NCBI GenBank assembly: GCA_050633205.1
Contig: JBOEGA010000007.1
Coordinates: 1-52,382, forward strand
From: CBDHHC01 sp050633205
GTDB lineage: Bacteria; Pseudomonadota; Alphaproteobacteria; Rhizobiales; CBDHHC01
Length of the DNA: 52,382 nucleotides
Direction of reading: 5' to 3'
This document shows, piece after piece, positions 1 through 8,233 of this stretch (the first letter of the stretch is position 1; the number at the start of each line of letters is the position of its first letter). The position numbers and the translations under genes are program-made. Below the pieces are notes generated by a model that searched no databases, was not told the DNA's origin, and saw only the letters and a program-made list of their open reading frames with translations.

Positions 1-84
1 CATTATTATATATCCCTGTACTATTATTATTTTTGTATTACAGAAGAAACTGAACTCTTTTGCCCTGCAGTGAAATTCCAGAGC

Positions 85-672
85 CTAATTTCTCCAACTC
101 CCCGCATTGCGTCCGGCGATTGCCCAATAAACCAAGCCTGCGGCTGTTCCGGCGAGTGGGATCAGTATTGTATCGGCCCAGGTAATTGTTAGAAATGTCT
201 GCCAGGATGTCTGTTCTATCGACATGTTCGTAGTAAGGAGTGTGAACGGAGTTCTCCTGATGATTATTACAGTTGCAAAAAAGAATACAACCAGTGAGAA
301 TATGTTAGTCGCAATCAGGTGAGCGGTCAATGATTTCAACTTTAGGAATTCAAAAACGATGATCAGCACCACAGCCGGCAATAAAAAATAGAACGTACCA
401 AGCTGCAATATAAATACTGTTACAACTTTACTCTGATAGATCGGCTGAGCAAAATACAGGGAAAGCATAATAGCAAATATTTGAGATGTTGCTATCAGGG
501 CTGCATAATAACCTGTTGCTATAAATAACAGGCGCAGACCTATTTTCTGTATTTTCTCCCTGCCGGCTACATTCGTTGTCATAATATCAATAAAGAACAG
601 AACAGCCAGAACGCCGGCAATTATCAGTGTATATATGACTAAAATATATACACCATTATCCTCAACTAACAT
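85..672 (-). CDS. Hypothetical polytopic membrane protein
   Basis: Encodes about 195 residues that are mostly hydrophobic, with roughly five predicted membrane segments (near residues 8-28, 46-70, 80-107, 118-140 and 160-185) and short basic loops. I do not recognise a family or any catalytic motif. The frame is open from an ATG at 699, but a GGGGAG Shine-Dalgarno-like stretch lies directly before the internal ATG at 672, so I prefer 672. It is transcribed away from the small secreted-protein gene at 880. Membrane location is inferred from hydropathy; no function is proposed. Confidence 0.6.
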   Translation of the reverse strand: MLVEDNGVYILVIYTLIIAGVLAVLFFIDIMTTNVAGREKIQKIGLRLLFIATGYYAALIATSQIFAIMLSLYFAQPIYQSKVVTVFILQLGTFYFLLPAVVLIIVFEFLKLKSLTAHLIATNIFSLVVFFFATVIIIRRTPFTLLTTNMSIEQTSWQTFLTITWADTILIPLAGTAAGLVYWAIAGRNAGSWRN

Positions 673-748
673 TTTAAACTCCCCTATCCCCCCTAACATT
701 ACGCCTTTATTATTCTGATCTGAAAAGGGCTATTTCGGGAGGAAATTC

Positions 749-841
749 ATGACTGTCTCAGGAAGTTTTGTGCAGTTTTTCAGGAGACTTTTCCGGGTGG
801 TGCATTTTTATTTGAACTTTTCTTTTTCACATCCGCACTAA
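749..841 (+). CDS. Possible 30-residue small protein or leader peptide
   Basis: A short frame begins at an ATG preceded by a near-perfect GGGAGG site eight bases upstream and ends at TAA 839-841. The product is rich in Phe, Arg and Val, with a basic-aromatic centre. It lies 38 bases before the secreted-protein gene at 880 and could be its translated leader or an independent small protein. The support is only the strong ribosome binding site and the position; no homology is claimed. Confidence 0.3.
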   Translation: MTVSGSFVQFFRRLFRVVHFYLNFSFSHPH

Positions 842-879
842 TTAATGAGCACCAGACACCGAGAAGGGAGGATTTATTC

Positions 880-1242
880 ATGCGTGTATTGATATTAGTT
901 TTTATTGCAAGCCTGCTTTCTTCTTTTTCTGCTTCAGCAGCGCCCGTAGTAAAACAACCGGAAGGTATTCAGAAAAGTTTGTTGCAGCAAGTTCAGATTC
1001 GCAGGGTCTGTCGACGTGGATACAATGGCTGCAGCTTTAATGCCTATGACAGGCGCGGAAGATGTCTAAGCCATGCCCGGAGACTTCCACCAGGACTGCG
1101 CAACAGGCACCGGGCACGCTGCCATCGCATATTCAGGGCTGCAATAAATCGCTGCAAGAGAAAATATTGCAGTTTCCGCCCCTATAAACCTTATCCATAC
1201 CCTGGCATCAGACGAGACAGAAGACCTATTCAAAGACGGTAA
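880..1242 (+). CDS. Secreted basic six-cysteine protein
   Basis: 120 residues starting with a clear Sec signal peptide (hydrophobic core residues 3-15, likely cleavage after ASA at about residue 20). The mature part is extremely rich in Arg and Lys and has six cysteines (44, 51, 62, 81, 92, 97), enough for three disulfides in the periplasm or outside the cell, followed by a Pro/Tyr-rich and Arg-rich tail. GGGAGG stands eight bases before the ATG. I do not recognise the family. The charge and cysteine pattern resemble small disulfide-stabilised cationic peptides, but that is only an analogy. A terminator hairpin follows directly. Confidence 0.65.
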   Translation: MRVLILVFIASLLSSFSASAAPVVKQPEGIQKSLLQQVQIRRVCRRGYNGCSFNAYDRRGRCLSHARRLPPGLRNRHRARCHRIFRAAINRCKRKYCSFRPYKPYPYPGIRRDRRPIQRR

Positions 1243-1262
1243 GCTTAACTTTGCACTCACTC

Positions 1263-1309
1263 AATCAAATACTGGAAGGCGGTTTTCTGCCTTTCAGTAT
1301 TTATTGATT
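1263..1309. terminator. Hairpin terminator after the secreted-protein gene
   Basis: The arms AATACTG-g-AAGGC and GCCTT-t-CAGTATT pair almost perfectly around an 8-base loop, and the outer AATCAA/TTGATT bases extend the stem with a small bulge. It lies 20 bases after the stop at 1242. The run of T after it is weak (TATTTATTG). Confidence 0.6.
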
Positions 1310-1598
1310 ACGGCCAGAGAGACTTGTTAACGCCCCATATATCCATGTTCAACAGAACCATCCTGATAAGCACATCCCACCTCAAAACCTTCCTTAAATA
1401 AAATGCCTTCTGAATTCTTTTTCGAGATGCATTTTTATTCACAGGCAGATTAAAGCAACATCAAGTTGCCTATCCGTCACACTAAAGGATGATATAGTTA
1501 TACCTTGCCAGATATACAAAAAATTTACATATAATATAATCTATACTGAATTTATCAGATTTTTTATCAATTTATTTTTCTAAAAGGGTATTATTTAT
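1310..1598. other. Intergenic region with a start-less reading-frame remnant
   Basis: No intact gene is seen. On the minus strand, 1327-1434 is open for 35 codons with protein-like composition (two Cys, Gly-rich) and ends at a proper TAA, but it has no usable start before an upstream stop at 1435-1437. It may be the 3' end of a lost gene. The AT-rich stretch 1520-1580 probably carries the promoter of the small membrane gene at 1599, but no convincing -35/-10 pair can be fixed. Confidence 0.3.
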
Positions 1599-1784
1599 AT
1601 GTTTTCCATTTCCTTTACGGAACATTTTCTGACTTTTCTACATGACCTGCATAAATCCGGTATGGGGCGCGCATCCGATAACCAGCCAGACCCGCTCTGG
1701 ACCGCAATCGCTTATATTGCCAGCTTTATATTTGGTATCTGCTTCTGGCTGGGCGTCATATATCTGCTGTTTTATTGCCTGTAA
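1599..1784 (+). CDS. Small single-span membrane protein
   Basis: 61 residues with a polar N-terminal half and a C-terminal hydrophobic segment of about 24 residues (roughly 36-60) ending close to the C-terminus. AGGG lies ten bases before the ATG, a weak but plausible ribosome binding site. A second frame (1642-1827) overlaps it, but only this one has a start context and a coherent membrane helix. No family recognised. It faces the convergent chaperone operon across a strong hairpin. Confidence 0.4.
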   Translation: MFSISFTEHFLTFLHDLHKSGMGRASDNQPDPLWTAIAYIASFIFGICFWLGVIYLLFYCL

Positions 1785-1811
1785 CTTCATAGTTCCGCAG
1801 ACAATGCTTTT

Positions 1812-1857
1812 TCAGGATATGCTATAGTGGTACTCAGACCACCACAGCATATCCTGA
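1812..1857. terminator. Hairpin terminator between convergent genes
   Basis: A perfect 12-bp stem (TCAGGATATGCT with AGCATATCCTGA) is continued by an inner GTGGT/ACCAC stem and a 6-base loop. The last eight codons and the stop of the J-domain gene on the minus strand lie inside the hairpin, so gene end and terminator overlap. The lack of a long T run leaves termination strength open. Confidence 0.5.
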
Positions 1858-2535
1858 CATAACCGTTTTCAGACGTCTTATCCTCAGTTCTCCAAGAAAA
1901 AACGGAAGCTTTGAACCAACACTATTCCATTGAAATCGATCAAATAAATACTCTAAAACCTGAAGATTTGGAAAGTTGTGTATGCCGTCAAGCCAGTCAT
2001 CAATGGCATTTGCTATTCTGGCCTCAAGCATAAAATTTTCTGCCTGACTTAATAATGGCAGTTCATCGAAGAATATTTTCCACTCCTGAACAAGAGTTCT
2101 GATCCATGGGTTAGCCAGAAAAGCTGTTACCTTCTCCTCAATACTCTCGGGCAACGATGGAGGATTACTACTTTCAGGTGGGCTGCTTTCAGACCTGTCA
2201 GCAGTAAGCTCATTGAGAATAAAACTGGTATATACAGTAACATTACCGGAATTCAGCTCATCATCATCTTTTAGATTTTTGCTTTCTGCCTGCTCCGCTT
2301 CATCCGCAACCTTACAATCAGACACCTGAGACTCATGGCACTCATCACTAAATTCAGTTTCAAGGCTCATGGCAAAATCCCGTGCCTCTTTCAGAGCCTG
2401 AAATTTTTCAGGATCACCGTGTACCCGATCTCTCTTAAGTATTCTGGCATATGCGGACTTGATGGCACGGTCATCAGATGTAGGAGCTATTTCAAGCCGA
2501 GACCATGGCCATTCATTTTTCGTATCCTCAGTCAT
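1834..2535 (-). CDS. J-domain-like co-chaperone of HscC (HPD-less)
   Basis: 233 residues. Residues 9-57 match the helix II-III core of J-domains of the short 'AIKSAYARILK...DPEKFQALKEARDFA' kind, which stimulate Hsp70 ATPases. The invariant HPD tripeptide position reads RVH (about residues 37-39), so the domain is degenerate. The middle is acidic and low complexity, and the C-terminal third is predicted helical. Its ATG (2535) overlaps the end of the Hsp70 gene by 8 bases, giving translational coupling. E. coli pairs HscC with DjlB/DjlC in the same way (family knowledge). The frame is open up to 2631, but the upstream part lies inside hscC and was not used. Confidence 0.75.
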   Translation of the reverse strand: MTEDTKNEWPWSRLEIAPTSDDRAIKSAYARILKRDRVHGDPEKFQALKEARDFAMSLETEFSDECHESQVSDCKVADEAEQAESKNLKDDDELNSGNVTVYTSFILNELTADRSESSPPESSNPPSLPESIEEKVTAFLANPWIRTLVQEWKIFFDELPLLSQAENFMLEARIANAIDDWLDGIHNFPNLQVLEYLFDRFQWNSVGSKLPFFLGELRIRRLKTVMSGYAVVV

Positions 2536-4255
2536 TATCTTCATGCCCATCATCGGACCTAAGATAACCAAACATTGACTGCTCAATACTCTGCAGGAAT
2601 TCAGAAAACTCTTTACGGTCAAGAGCTGCATTCCTGTTTTGCTGATCCTCCACCTTCAGAATAAAGTTACTTCTCGCTGTTCTCAGAACTTCGCGTAATT
2701 CTCCGGTACTTTCCGCGTAAAGTCTCTCTGCATACGCAATTAATGCACGGTTCTCCATCTGATCCCTGGGAGTTTTCTTGATTGCATTCAGGCTGGCAAA
2801 TCTTCCGGCAATTTCTTCATCACTTAGCTGACCGCTCCCTCCCTGAAAATACTGAACTGTCTTTTCACTCGTTGAAAGAACCGTTACCTCAACTTCAAGA
2901 TTGCCATTAATATCATAGGTAAAGCGAACATCCACAGCCTCCCTGCCTTTTTCAGCAGGAGGCACCTGAATCTCAACTTCACCAATTTTTACATTATCCT
3001 GCGGTTTCAGCTGCTCCCCCTGATATACATCAATTATTATCCGGGTTTGATTGTTATTGGCCGTTACATACCGCTCTACCCGGCTGATTGGTATAGCTGC
3101 ATTCCGCTCAATAATTGGAGAAATGACGATTTCTTTAAGACGGGAAGTTTCATCCACAACTGCTGTTCCCAGTGTATAAGGGCATACATCAGTCATAATA
3201 ATATCTTCAATGCCCTTCGCCTCAGCAATTAGCGCAGCCTGTACTGCAGCTCCATGTGCAACAATATGATCTGGGTCAAGCAAAGTTAAAGGTATCAAGG
3301 AGAATAAACGGGATGCCAGTTTACGCATCAACGGCATACGCGTGGCACCACCAACCAGAATAACCTGGGAAATTTCACTGGGCGCAACCCGGCTATCTCT
3401 TAATGCACGTTCGACAGGAGCTCGGATACGGGATACAAGGTGAAATGCATCCTTCTCAAATTTTTCACGGGTTATTTCTCCTTTTAGTTTATACTCGCCT
3501 ATGGTGAGTTCGTATTCTTTCTCTTGATACGTGGAGAGATCACATTTGAGAGATTCCGCAAAACGTCTCAGGATTGCACATTGCCTGACATCCAGTTTAT
3601 TCAGTTCAATCTTATTTTTCTGCAGCAGCCAGTTAACAAGAAAGTCAGTAAAATCCTCCCCGCCCAGATTATTGTCACCTGCACATGCCTTAATCTCCAT
3701 GATGCCGTCATATTTATCAAGAATAGAAACATCAAATGTGCCCCCACCAAGATCCAGCACGACATATTTTCCGTCACCTTTTTCATTCAGACCATAGGAT
3801 AACGCTGCTGCTGTTGGTTCATTGACAAGGCGGGTTACAGAAACACCCGCCAGTTTAGCAGCTGCTATAGTAGATTTTCTCTGATGGTCCGAAAAATAGG
3901 CTGGCACTGAAATAACCAGATGCTCCACCGGAGCCTCCAGCGCAGTTTTCACATCTTCCAGCAGAGATTTCAAAACAAACGAGGAAAGATCTTCAGCACG
4001 CATACAGTTTGTACCGAGTTGCACTTCCCTGCTTGTTCCCATCCAGCGCTTAAACTGGCTGACCGATTTATCCGGATGAGTAATAAGCCGATCAAGAGCT
4101 ATTGCTCCAACAGTAATATCGCCTTCCTGATCAAGCCCGACAACCGACGGTGTAATAAGTTTGCCCAGCTTATTAGGTATCAGCCTGGTCTGATTGCCGT
4201 CCCAGTAAGCGACTGCTGAATTTGTTGTTCCAAGGTCAATACCAATAATTGTCAT
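2528..4255 (-). CDS. hscC: Hsp70-family chaperone, HscC type
   Basis: 575 residues. The nucleotide-binding domain has the phosphate-1 loop GIDLGTTNS at 5-13, EPTAAALSYG, the DLGGGTFDVS loop and VGGATRMP. The substrate-binding domain follows, and the lid is short with no DnaK-type GGMP tail. Length and internal text (for example SPIIERN...ISRVERY) match the HscC subfamily rather than DnaK or HscA. It is the central gene of a minus-strand operon, 53 bases after the upstream gene and overlapping the J-domain gene. HscC chaperones are specialised Hsp70s with few known clients, so the client here may be one of the neighbours (inference). Confidence 0.9.
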   Translation of the reverse strand: MTIIGIDLGTTNSAVAYWDGNQTRLIPNKLGKLITPSVVGLDQEGDITVGAIALDRLITHPDKSVSQFKRWMGTSREVQLGTNCMRAEDLSSFVLKSLLEDVKTALEAPVEHLVISVPAYFSDHQRKSTIAAAKLAGVSVTRLVNEPTAAALSYGLNEKGDGKYVVLDLGGGTFDVSILDKYDGIMEIKACAGDNNLGGEDFTDFLVNWLLQKNKIELNKLDVRQCAILRRFAESLKCDLSTYQEKEYELTIGEYKLKGEITREKFEKDAFHLVSRIRAPVERALRDSRVAPSEISQVILVGGATRMPLMRKLASRLFSLIPLTLLDPDHIVAHGAAVQAALIAEAKGIEDIIMTDVCPYTLGTAVVDETSRLKEIVISPIIERNAAIPISRVERYVTANNNQTRIIIDVYQGEQLKPQDNVKIGEVEIQVPPAEKGREAVDVRFTYDINGNLEVEVTVLSTSEKTVQYFQGGSGQLSDEEIAGRFASLNAIKKTPRDQMENRALIAYAERLYAESTGELREVLRTARSNFILKVEDQQNRNAALDRKEFSEFLQSIEQSMFGYLRSDDGHEDND

Positions 4256-4308
4256 TCGTTTTCTCTATCGCGTAATAATGGAATATGTCAGATATTTTAC
4301 GTGGAATA

Positions 4309-5721
4309 TCAGGCAATCATGCTTTCTGCATTTTTTATTTCAATTGCATCGATATTCTGATTTTGTTTGCTTAGTGAGGCAATTGCATTCCAGAAGCACT
4401 CTTCATCCTGAAAAGCCCCTTTATATACAATCTCCCCCTGTTTATTGATGACTATCCCCACCGGCGATTCATCACTTTCCAGAAGGTCAGGAACAAGATA
4501 TTCAGGATCATATAATAGTTGCATCTTGACGCCCTGCCTGAATGCATACTCTTCACCAGCGCTCCACCAGGTTGCATAGTGAACGTTATCAGGCTCATGT
4601 GCCGTAACGATATGAACACGGGGAAAATGGTATGATAGAAAAGGGTGCATCATCCCAATGCAATACATGGCCTTGCTGTAATACTCATTCCATCGGCAGG
4701 AAGCCAGTGAGATCATGATCAGAAACTGATCATCCTTAAGCTTGGACAAAGCAGCATTCATACTCACAAGACGTGCCCGTTCCGGGCGGGGTGTAACCGG
4801 ATCCCATAACAGCAACACATAACCAAGAGGCATAACAAGCTCACTGCCGGATACAGGAACTTCCGTATCTTCTGCCTGAAACCCCAGCGTTTTTAACCTG
4901 TTCCTCACAAGCACACTATCGGGAGCACTCTCCCTTGCCTGCATCAGCCAGCTGTTAATTTCATTTTCATCTTTATTCTCCAGCTCCGCAATCAGAGACT
5001 TGGTATAGTAGTAAATTGCATTCTCCATACCACCATATGTCTTTTCCTCACTTTCAAAGATCTCAAGAAACTCGACTGCTTTCTCAGTATCCTTTTGCAG
5101 GGCATAGTAAAGTGCAGGGATGACACATAATAATTTGGGCCTGATATAAATTGCTTTATCCAGAAGCAACCTTGCTTTCTGCACAAGGTATTTCGCACCT
5201 GTAAATAAAGATGCGAATACACTGACAAAATAATCATCCTTTTTATCGGGAACACCATTCACAAACCAAAATTTTCTGAGTATCCCCGAAATTATATTGC
5301 TGAAGCCCGGTTTTTCCAGAGCCTGATTGATCTTTTTCAATGATTCCAGATTACCGTCATGCACATGTTCAAAAATATCATCGATACAAAAATCCAGATA
5401 AGCCAGGTCCCGGCACAGGGCATCAAGAGAGCGACGCATTTTTAAACCATATAGAAAGCCCAGGGCATAAATTTCTATAAATGTTTCATTTTCAACATCA
5501 ATAAACTTTAGTTTCTGTTTTTGATGCCGAAAGCGCTCCCGCAAATACTGTTCTTCAAAGTTATATTTTTTTTCCGGCACATAAAGCATACCGACACGGA
5601 TACCAGCTTCACATGCAGGAGAACCCGGATATACGCTGGTAATCTCAAACAGGCCTGACGACAGATCTCTTTTGCGAAGAGAACGTTCCCTGCGCTTTAT
5701 AATATATTCATTCCAGGCCAC
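4309..5721 (-). CDS. PDZ-like/helical/thioredoxin-fold protein of the hscC operon
   Basis: About 470 residues, first gene of the hscC operon. Residues 24-46 resemble the carboxylate-binding part of a PDZ domain (YPGSPACEAGIRVG). The middle is helical and TPR/Sel1-like (roughly 90-290). The C-terminal 170 residues follow a thioredoxin/TlpA layout: strand plus W at YVLLLWDPVTPR, then SPVGIVINKQGEIVYKGAF. The CxxC position is replaced by residues without cysteine, so it should be redox-inactive. No signal peptide is seen, so it is probably cytoplasmic. A GTG at 5721 has GGGGG five bases upstream and is preferred over TTG 5733. Function unknown; a client or adaptor of the Hsp70 is an inference. 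Confidence 0.65.
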   Translation of the reverse strand: MAWNEYIIKRRERSLRKRDLSSGLFEITSVYPGSPACEAGIRVGMLYVPEKKYNFEEQYLRERFRHQKQKLKFIDVENETFIEIYALGFLYGLKMRRSLDALCRDLAYLDFCIDDIFEHVHDGNLESLKKINQALEKPGFSNIISGILRKFWFVNGVPDKKDDYFVSVFASLFTGAKYLVQKARLLLDKAIYIRPKLLCVIPALYYALQKDTEKAVEFLEIFESEEKTYGGMENAIYYYTKSLIAELENKDENEINSWLMQARESAPDSVLVRNRLKTLGFQAEDTEVPVSGSELVMPLGYVLLLWDPVTPRPERARLVSMNAALSKLKDDQFLIMISLASCRWNEYYSKAMYCIGMMHPFLSYHFPRVHIVTAHEPDNVHYATWWSAGEEYAFRQGVKMQLLYDPEYLVPDLLESDESPVGIVINKQGEIVYKGAFQDEECFWNAIASLSKQNQNIDAIEIKNAESMIA

Positions 5722-5918
5722 GACTGCCCCCAAAACAAGCTGCGCATATTATGAAAAATATTTCGCTTGTAACTATAACGGTTAGATGTAGTCCTGTTCT
5801 TGGGAAACTTTTTGTCAAAAATACGTCAAAAATTGTGTGTGCAGTAAACAGTTTGCACTATACGGTGGGGAAGCAGTTGCGGACCTGATGAATACATTAA
5901 GTAAGGAAGAAATAACGC

Positions 5919-7394
5919 TTAACCGCGCGCCTTCCTGCGATCTTCACCAACAACAACGCTTTCTTTGCGGCGGTCAGCTTCAGGCACTGATGTCCTGATT
6001 ATTTTATTTAGTGTGGCTGGCAGGATATTCGTTTTTTCAGCCAGCTCATACCCCATATTGCTGACATCTCTGGTTAATTCACTTGCTGAAAGTGTTTCTG
6101 CAGATACTTCCTGAATGCTGTCTGTAACTTCCTGCACACCCGTTACAGCATGTTGAATATTCATGGAAATTTCATTGGTTGCAGTTTTCTGCTGATCAAT
6201 CAGGGATGCAATTTCCGAACTGACTTCACTGATCTCTTCAATAGTACCTGTTATACTGGATATAGCTGCCACGGCCTGCGAAGTCACTTCCTGCATCTGG
6301 CTAACCTGCTCTGTAATTTCAGATGTTGATTTCTGTGTCTGGCTCGCAAGATTTTTAACTTCGGATGCGACAACGGCAAAACCCTTGCCCGCCTCACCCG
6401 CTCTGGCAGCCTCAATAGTAGCATTAAGGGCAAGAAGGTTTGTCTGCTCGGCAATATCTCCGATAAGCTTCATCACATCTTCAACTTTTTCAGCTGCAGA
6501 ACTTAGGCCACCCACAATATTCTGCGTCTCGTTAGCAGAAGCATTGGCGGCAGAAATTACACTGTTGGAACGTTCTACATGAGAGTTGATTTCGGCAATT
6601 GATCTGGATAGCTCTTCCGAGGCAGAAGCAACAGCCTGAGTATTCCCCATGGCTTCCCTTGCCGCCCTTGCAACTGTTTCAGCAGTCTTTCCGGCTTTTG
6701 TGCTGGCATCAGTCATTTTTTCCATAGCTCTGGCTACGTTTGATGTGACAGTGTTTACATCTGAAATGACATCTTTTGTCTGAACTTCAACTCTCTCCGC
6801 CATCTCCAGTATAGATGCTTCTTTAGCTTTTCTTGCATCCCGATCCAGGCGTTTCTGCTCTTCCTGAAGTCTTTCCTGTTCTATGGCATTTGTCTTGAAA
6901 ATATTAACCGCTCTTGCCATGGCACCAAGCTGATCTACTGCTGTAATTCCTTCAACTTCAACAGCAGTATTACCTTCTGCCAGGATCTGCATTGTATTTC
7001 CTAATCCCGAAATTCTGGTGTTAACCTGCCTGATCAGAAACCAGCCAAAGGAAATAGCAATAAAGAGCCCCGCAATTGTAGACAGCGCAGAATATAGCAT
7101 TACCATATCTGAATATCCGGCCAACTCCAGCTCGCCCTTTTTTCCGGTAGCTATCGCATTTTTAAGTATGTCTGAAACAGCTTTCCCTTCAACTGAACCT
7201 GCCTTCAGAGCACCCGATGACAAAATCTGCGAAACTTTTTCAATTTCTGAAGTTAAACCGGAATATGAGCTTACCCCTGACTGGAAAAACTGAATAGACA
7301 TATTTGCAGAAATCAGCATCGCAGAAATCATTGCAACGCTGAAAACCGCTAAAACTAAAGATAGCTTTCCACCTACTGACCTCGACAATGCCAT
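5919..7394 (-). CDS. Methyl-accepting chemotaxis protein
   Basis: 491 residues. TM1 about 10-31, a short periplasmic region of about 65 residues, TM2 about 98-121, HAMP 122-172, a long coiled coil, and the signalling hairpin with EQTNLLALNATIEAARAGE and GKGFAVVASEVKNLA, where CheA and CheW bind. No C-terminal CheR/CheB tether pentapeptide is present. The periplasmic part is too small for a standard Cache or four-helix ligand domain, so the sensed signal may be membrane-related or transmitted by a partner. The ATG at 7394 follows GGAAGAG; a GTG at 7415 is possible but has no ribosome site. Confidence 0.92.
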   Translation of the reverse strand: MALSRSVGGKLSLVLAVFSVAMISAMLISANMSIQFFQSGVSSYSGLTSEIEKVSQILSSGALKAGSVEGKAVSDILKNAIATGKKGELELAGYSDMVMLYSALSTIAGLFIAISFGWFLIRQVNTRISGLGNTMQILAEGNTAVEVEGITAVDQLGAMARAVNIFKTNAIEQERLQEEQKRLDRDARKAKEASILEMAERVEVQTKDVISDVNTVTSNVARAMEKMTDASTKAGKTAETVARAAREAMGNTQAVASASEELSRSIAEINSHVERSNSVISAANASANETQNIVGGLSSAAEKVEDVMKLIGDIAEQTNLLALNATIEAARAGEAGKGFAVVASEVKNLASQTQKSTSEITEQVSQMQEVTSQAVAAISSITGTIEEISEVSSEIASLIDQQKTATNEISMNIQHAVTGVQEVTDSIQEVSAETLSASELTRDVSNMGYELAEKTNILPATLNKIIRTSVPEADRRKESVVVGEDRRKARG

Positions 7395-7760
7395 TATTCT
7401 CTTCCGGTTATTCACATCCAGACTATTCAGGGCAGAAATGCTTCACTCCAGATAATAGCCAGTGATATATTAAAGCGTAAAAATTCAGGTAGTATCTAAA
7501 CCAACAGAATTTATCTCTGATATACATTACTCACCTCAATAACAGAGGCGTATTAATTAAGTTTGAAGTATCTGTTATTAAACAGGAATTTCTGTCGCGA
7601 GGCAGAGCAGCCAACTAAAATGTTTTTCAGAAGAACGTAAAATGCATTTCTGATACACTATTTTATTTTATCTGGTTCTGTTTATCGTTCAGATTAGGAA
7701 TAGTTGCCAGAATGTTATAAGCTAAAGAAAAAAAGACAATAACTGGCAGGAAACAACCAA
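7395..7760. other. Divergent intergenic region, no gene seen
   Basis: AT-rich DNA between the divergently transcribed chemoreceptor and the small membrane protein gene. It must hold promoters for both, but no -10/-35 pair stands out. I found no RNA gene, no convincing hairpin and no open frame with a ribosome site. Confidence 0.4.
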
Positions 7761-8045
7761 ATGAAATCGTTTATTGTAAGTGTTCTTGAGTTTGTAATAA
7801 CAATCGTCTTCATAGCGTTTATCGTTATTGGTGGCTTGTATGGTTATGCAAACAAGGAAGCAACTCTGCAACTGATATACAGTCTGGGCATTGTCCCTCC
7901 CCCACAATTAAACCCTCAGATTATCGGAGCGGCCATAGGTGTTGTAGTCAGCTTTCTTGTCAGCACAACATTATTCGGCTTTTTATTTGTTCTTCTGGAT
8001 ATCCGGGATCAACTGGCCAAACAAAATGAATTAATGAGAAAGTAG
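7761..8045 (+). CDS. Small two-span membrane protein
   Basis: 94 residues with two strong hydrophobic segments (about 5-30 and 53-82) joined by a polar loop containing PPPQLNP, then a charged C-terminal tail, predicted cytoplasmic. CAGGAAAC lies seven bases upstream of the ATG. No family recognised. It is divergent from the chemoreceptor gene and precedes the AraC-like regulator by about 190 bases with a hairpin between, so it is probably a single-gene unit. Confidence 0.6.
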   Translation: MKSFIVSVLEFVITIVFIAFIVIGGLYGYANKEATLQLIYSLGIVPPPQLNPQIIGAAIGVVVSFLVSTTLFGFLFVLLDIRDQLAKQNELMRK

Positions 8046-8092
8046 ATAAAGCAAAAATACCGCAAATTACTGGCCATTTTGTCACCTCGATT

Positions 8093-8126
8093 AATGCTTT
8101 ACATTAATATCAGGATGTAAGGCATT
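8093..8126. terminator. Hairpin after the small membrane protein gene
   Basis: A 12-bp stem (AATGCTTTACAT with ATGTAAGGCATT, one G-U pair) and a 10-base loop lie 48 bases after the stop at 8045. No T run follows on either strand. It may be a weak terminator, a 3' end stabiliser, or an operator in front of the regulator gene. Confidence 0.35.
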
Positions 8127-8233
8127 ACAGAATGAAAGATAACAGTTTTGTTACTACTACAGTAGCATGTACTTCCAACTAATGTTGACTAGGATGGCCA
8201 AAACTCCATCTGACAAATGTTAATTGGTGAAAA

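Noticed and set aside
1642..1827. 61-codon plus-strand frame overlapping the small membrane protein at 1599
   Set aside because: It has no ribosome site and runs into the hairpin. The 1599 frame has the better start and a coherent membrane helix.
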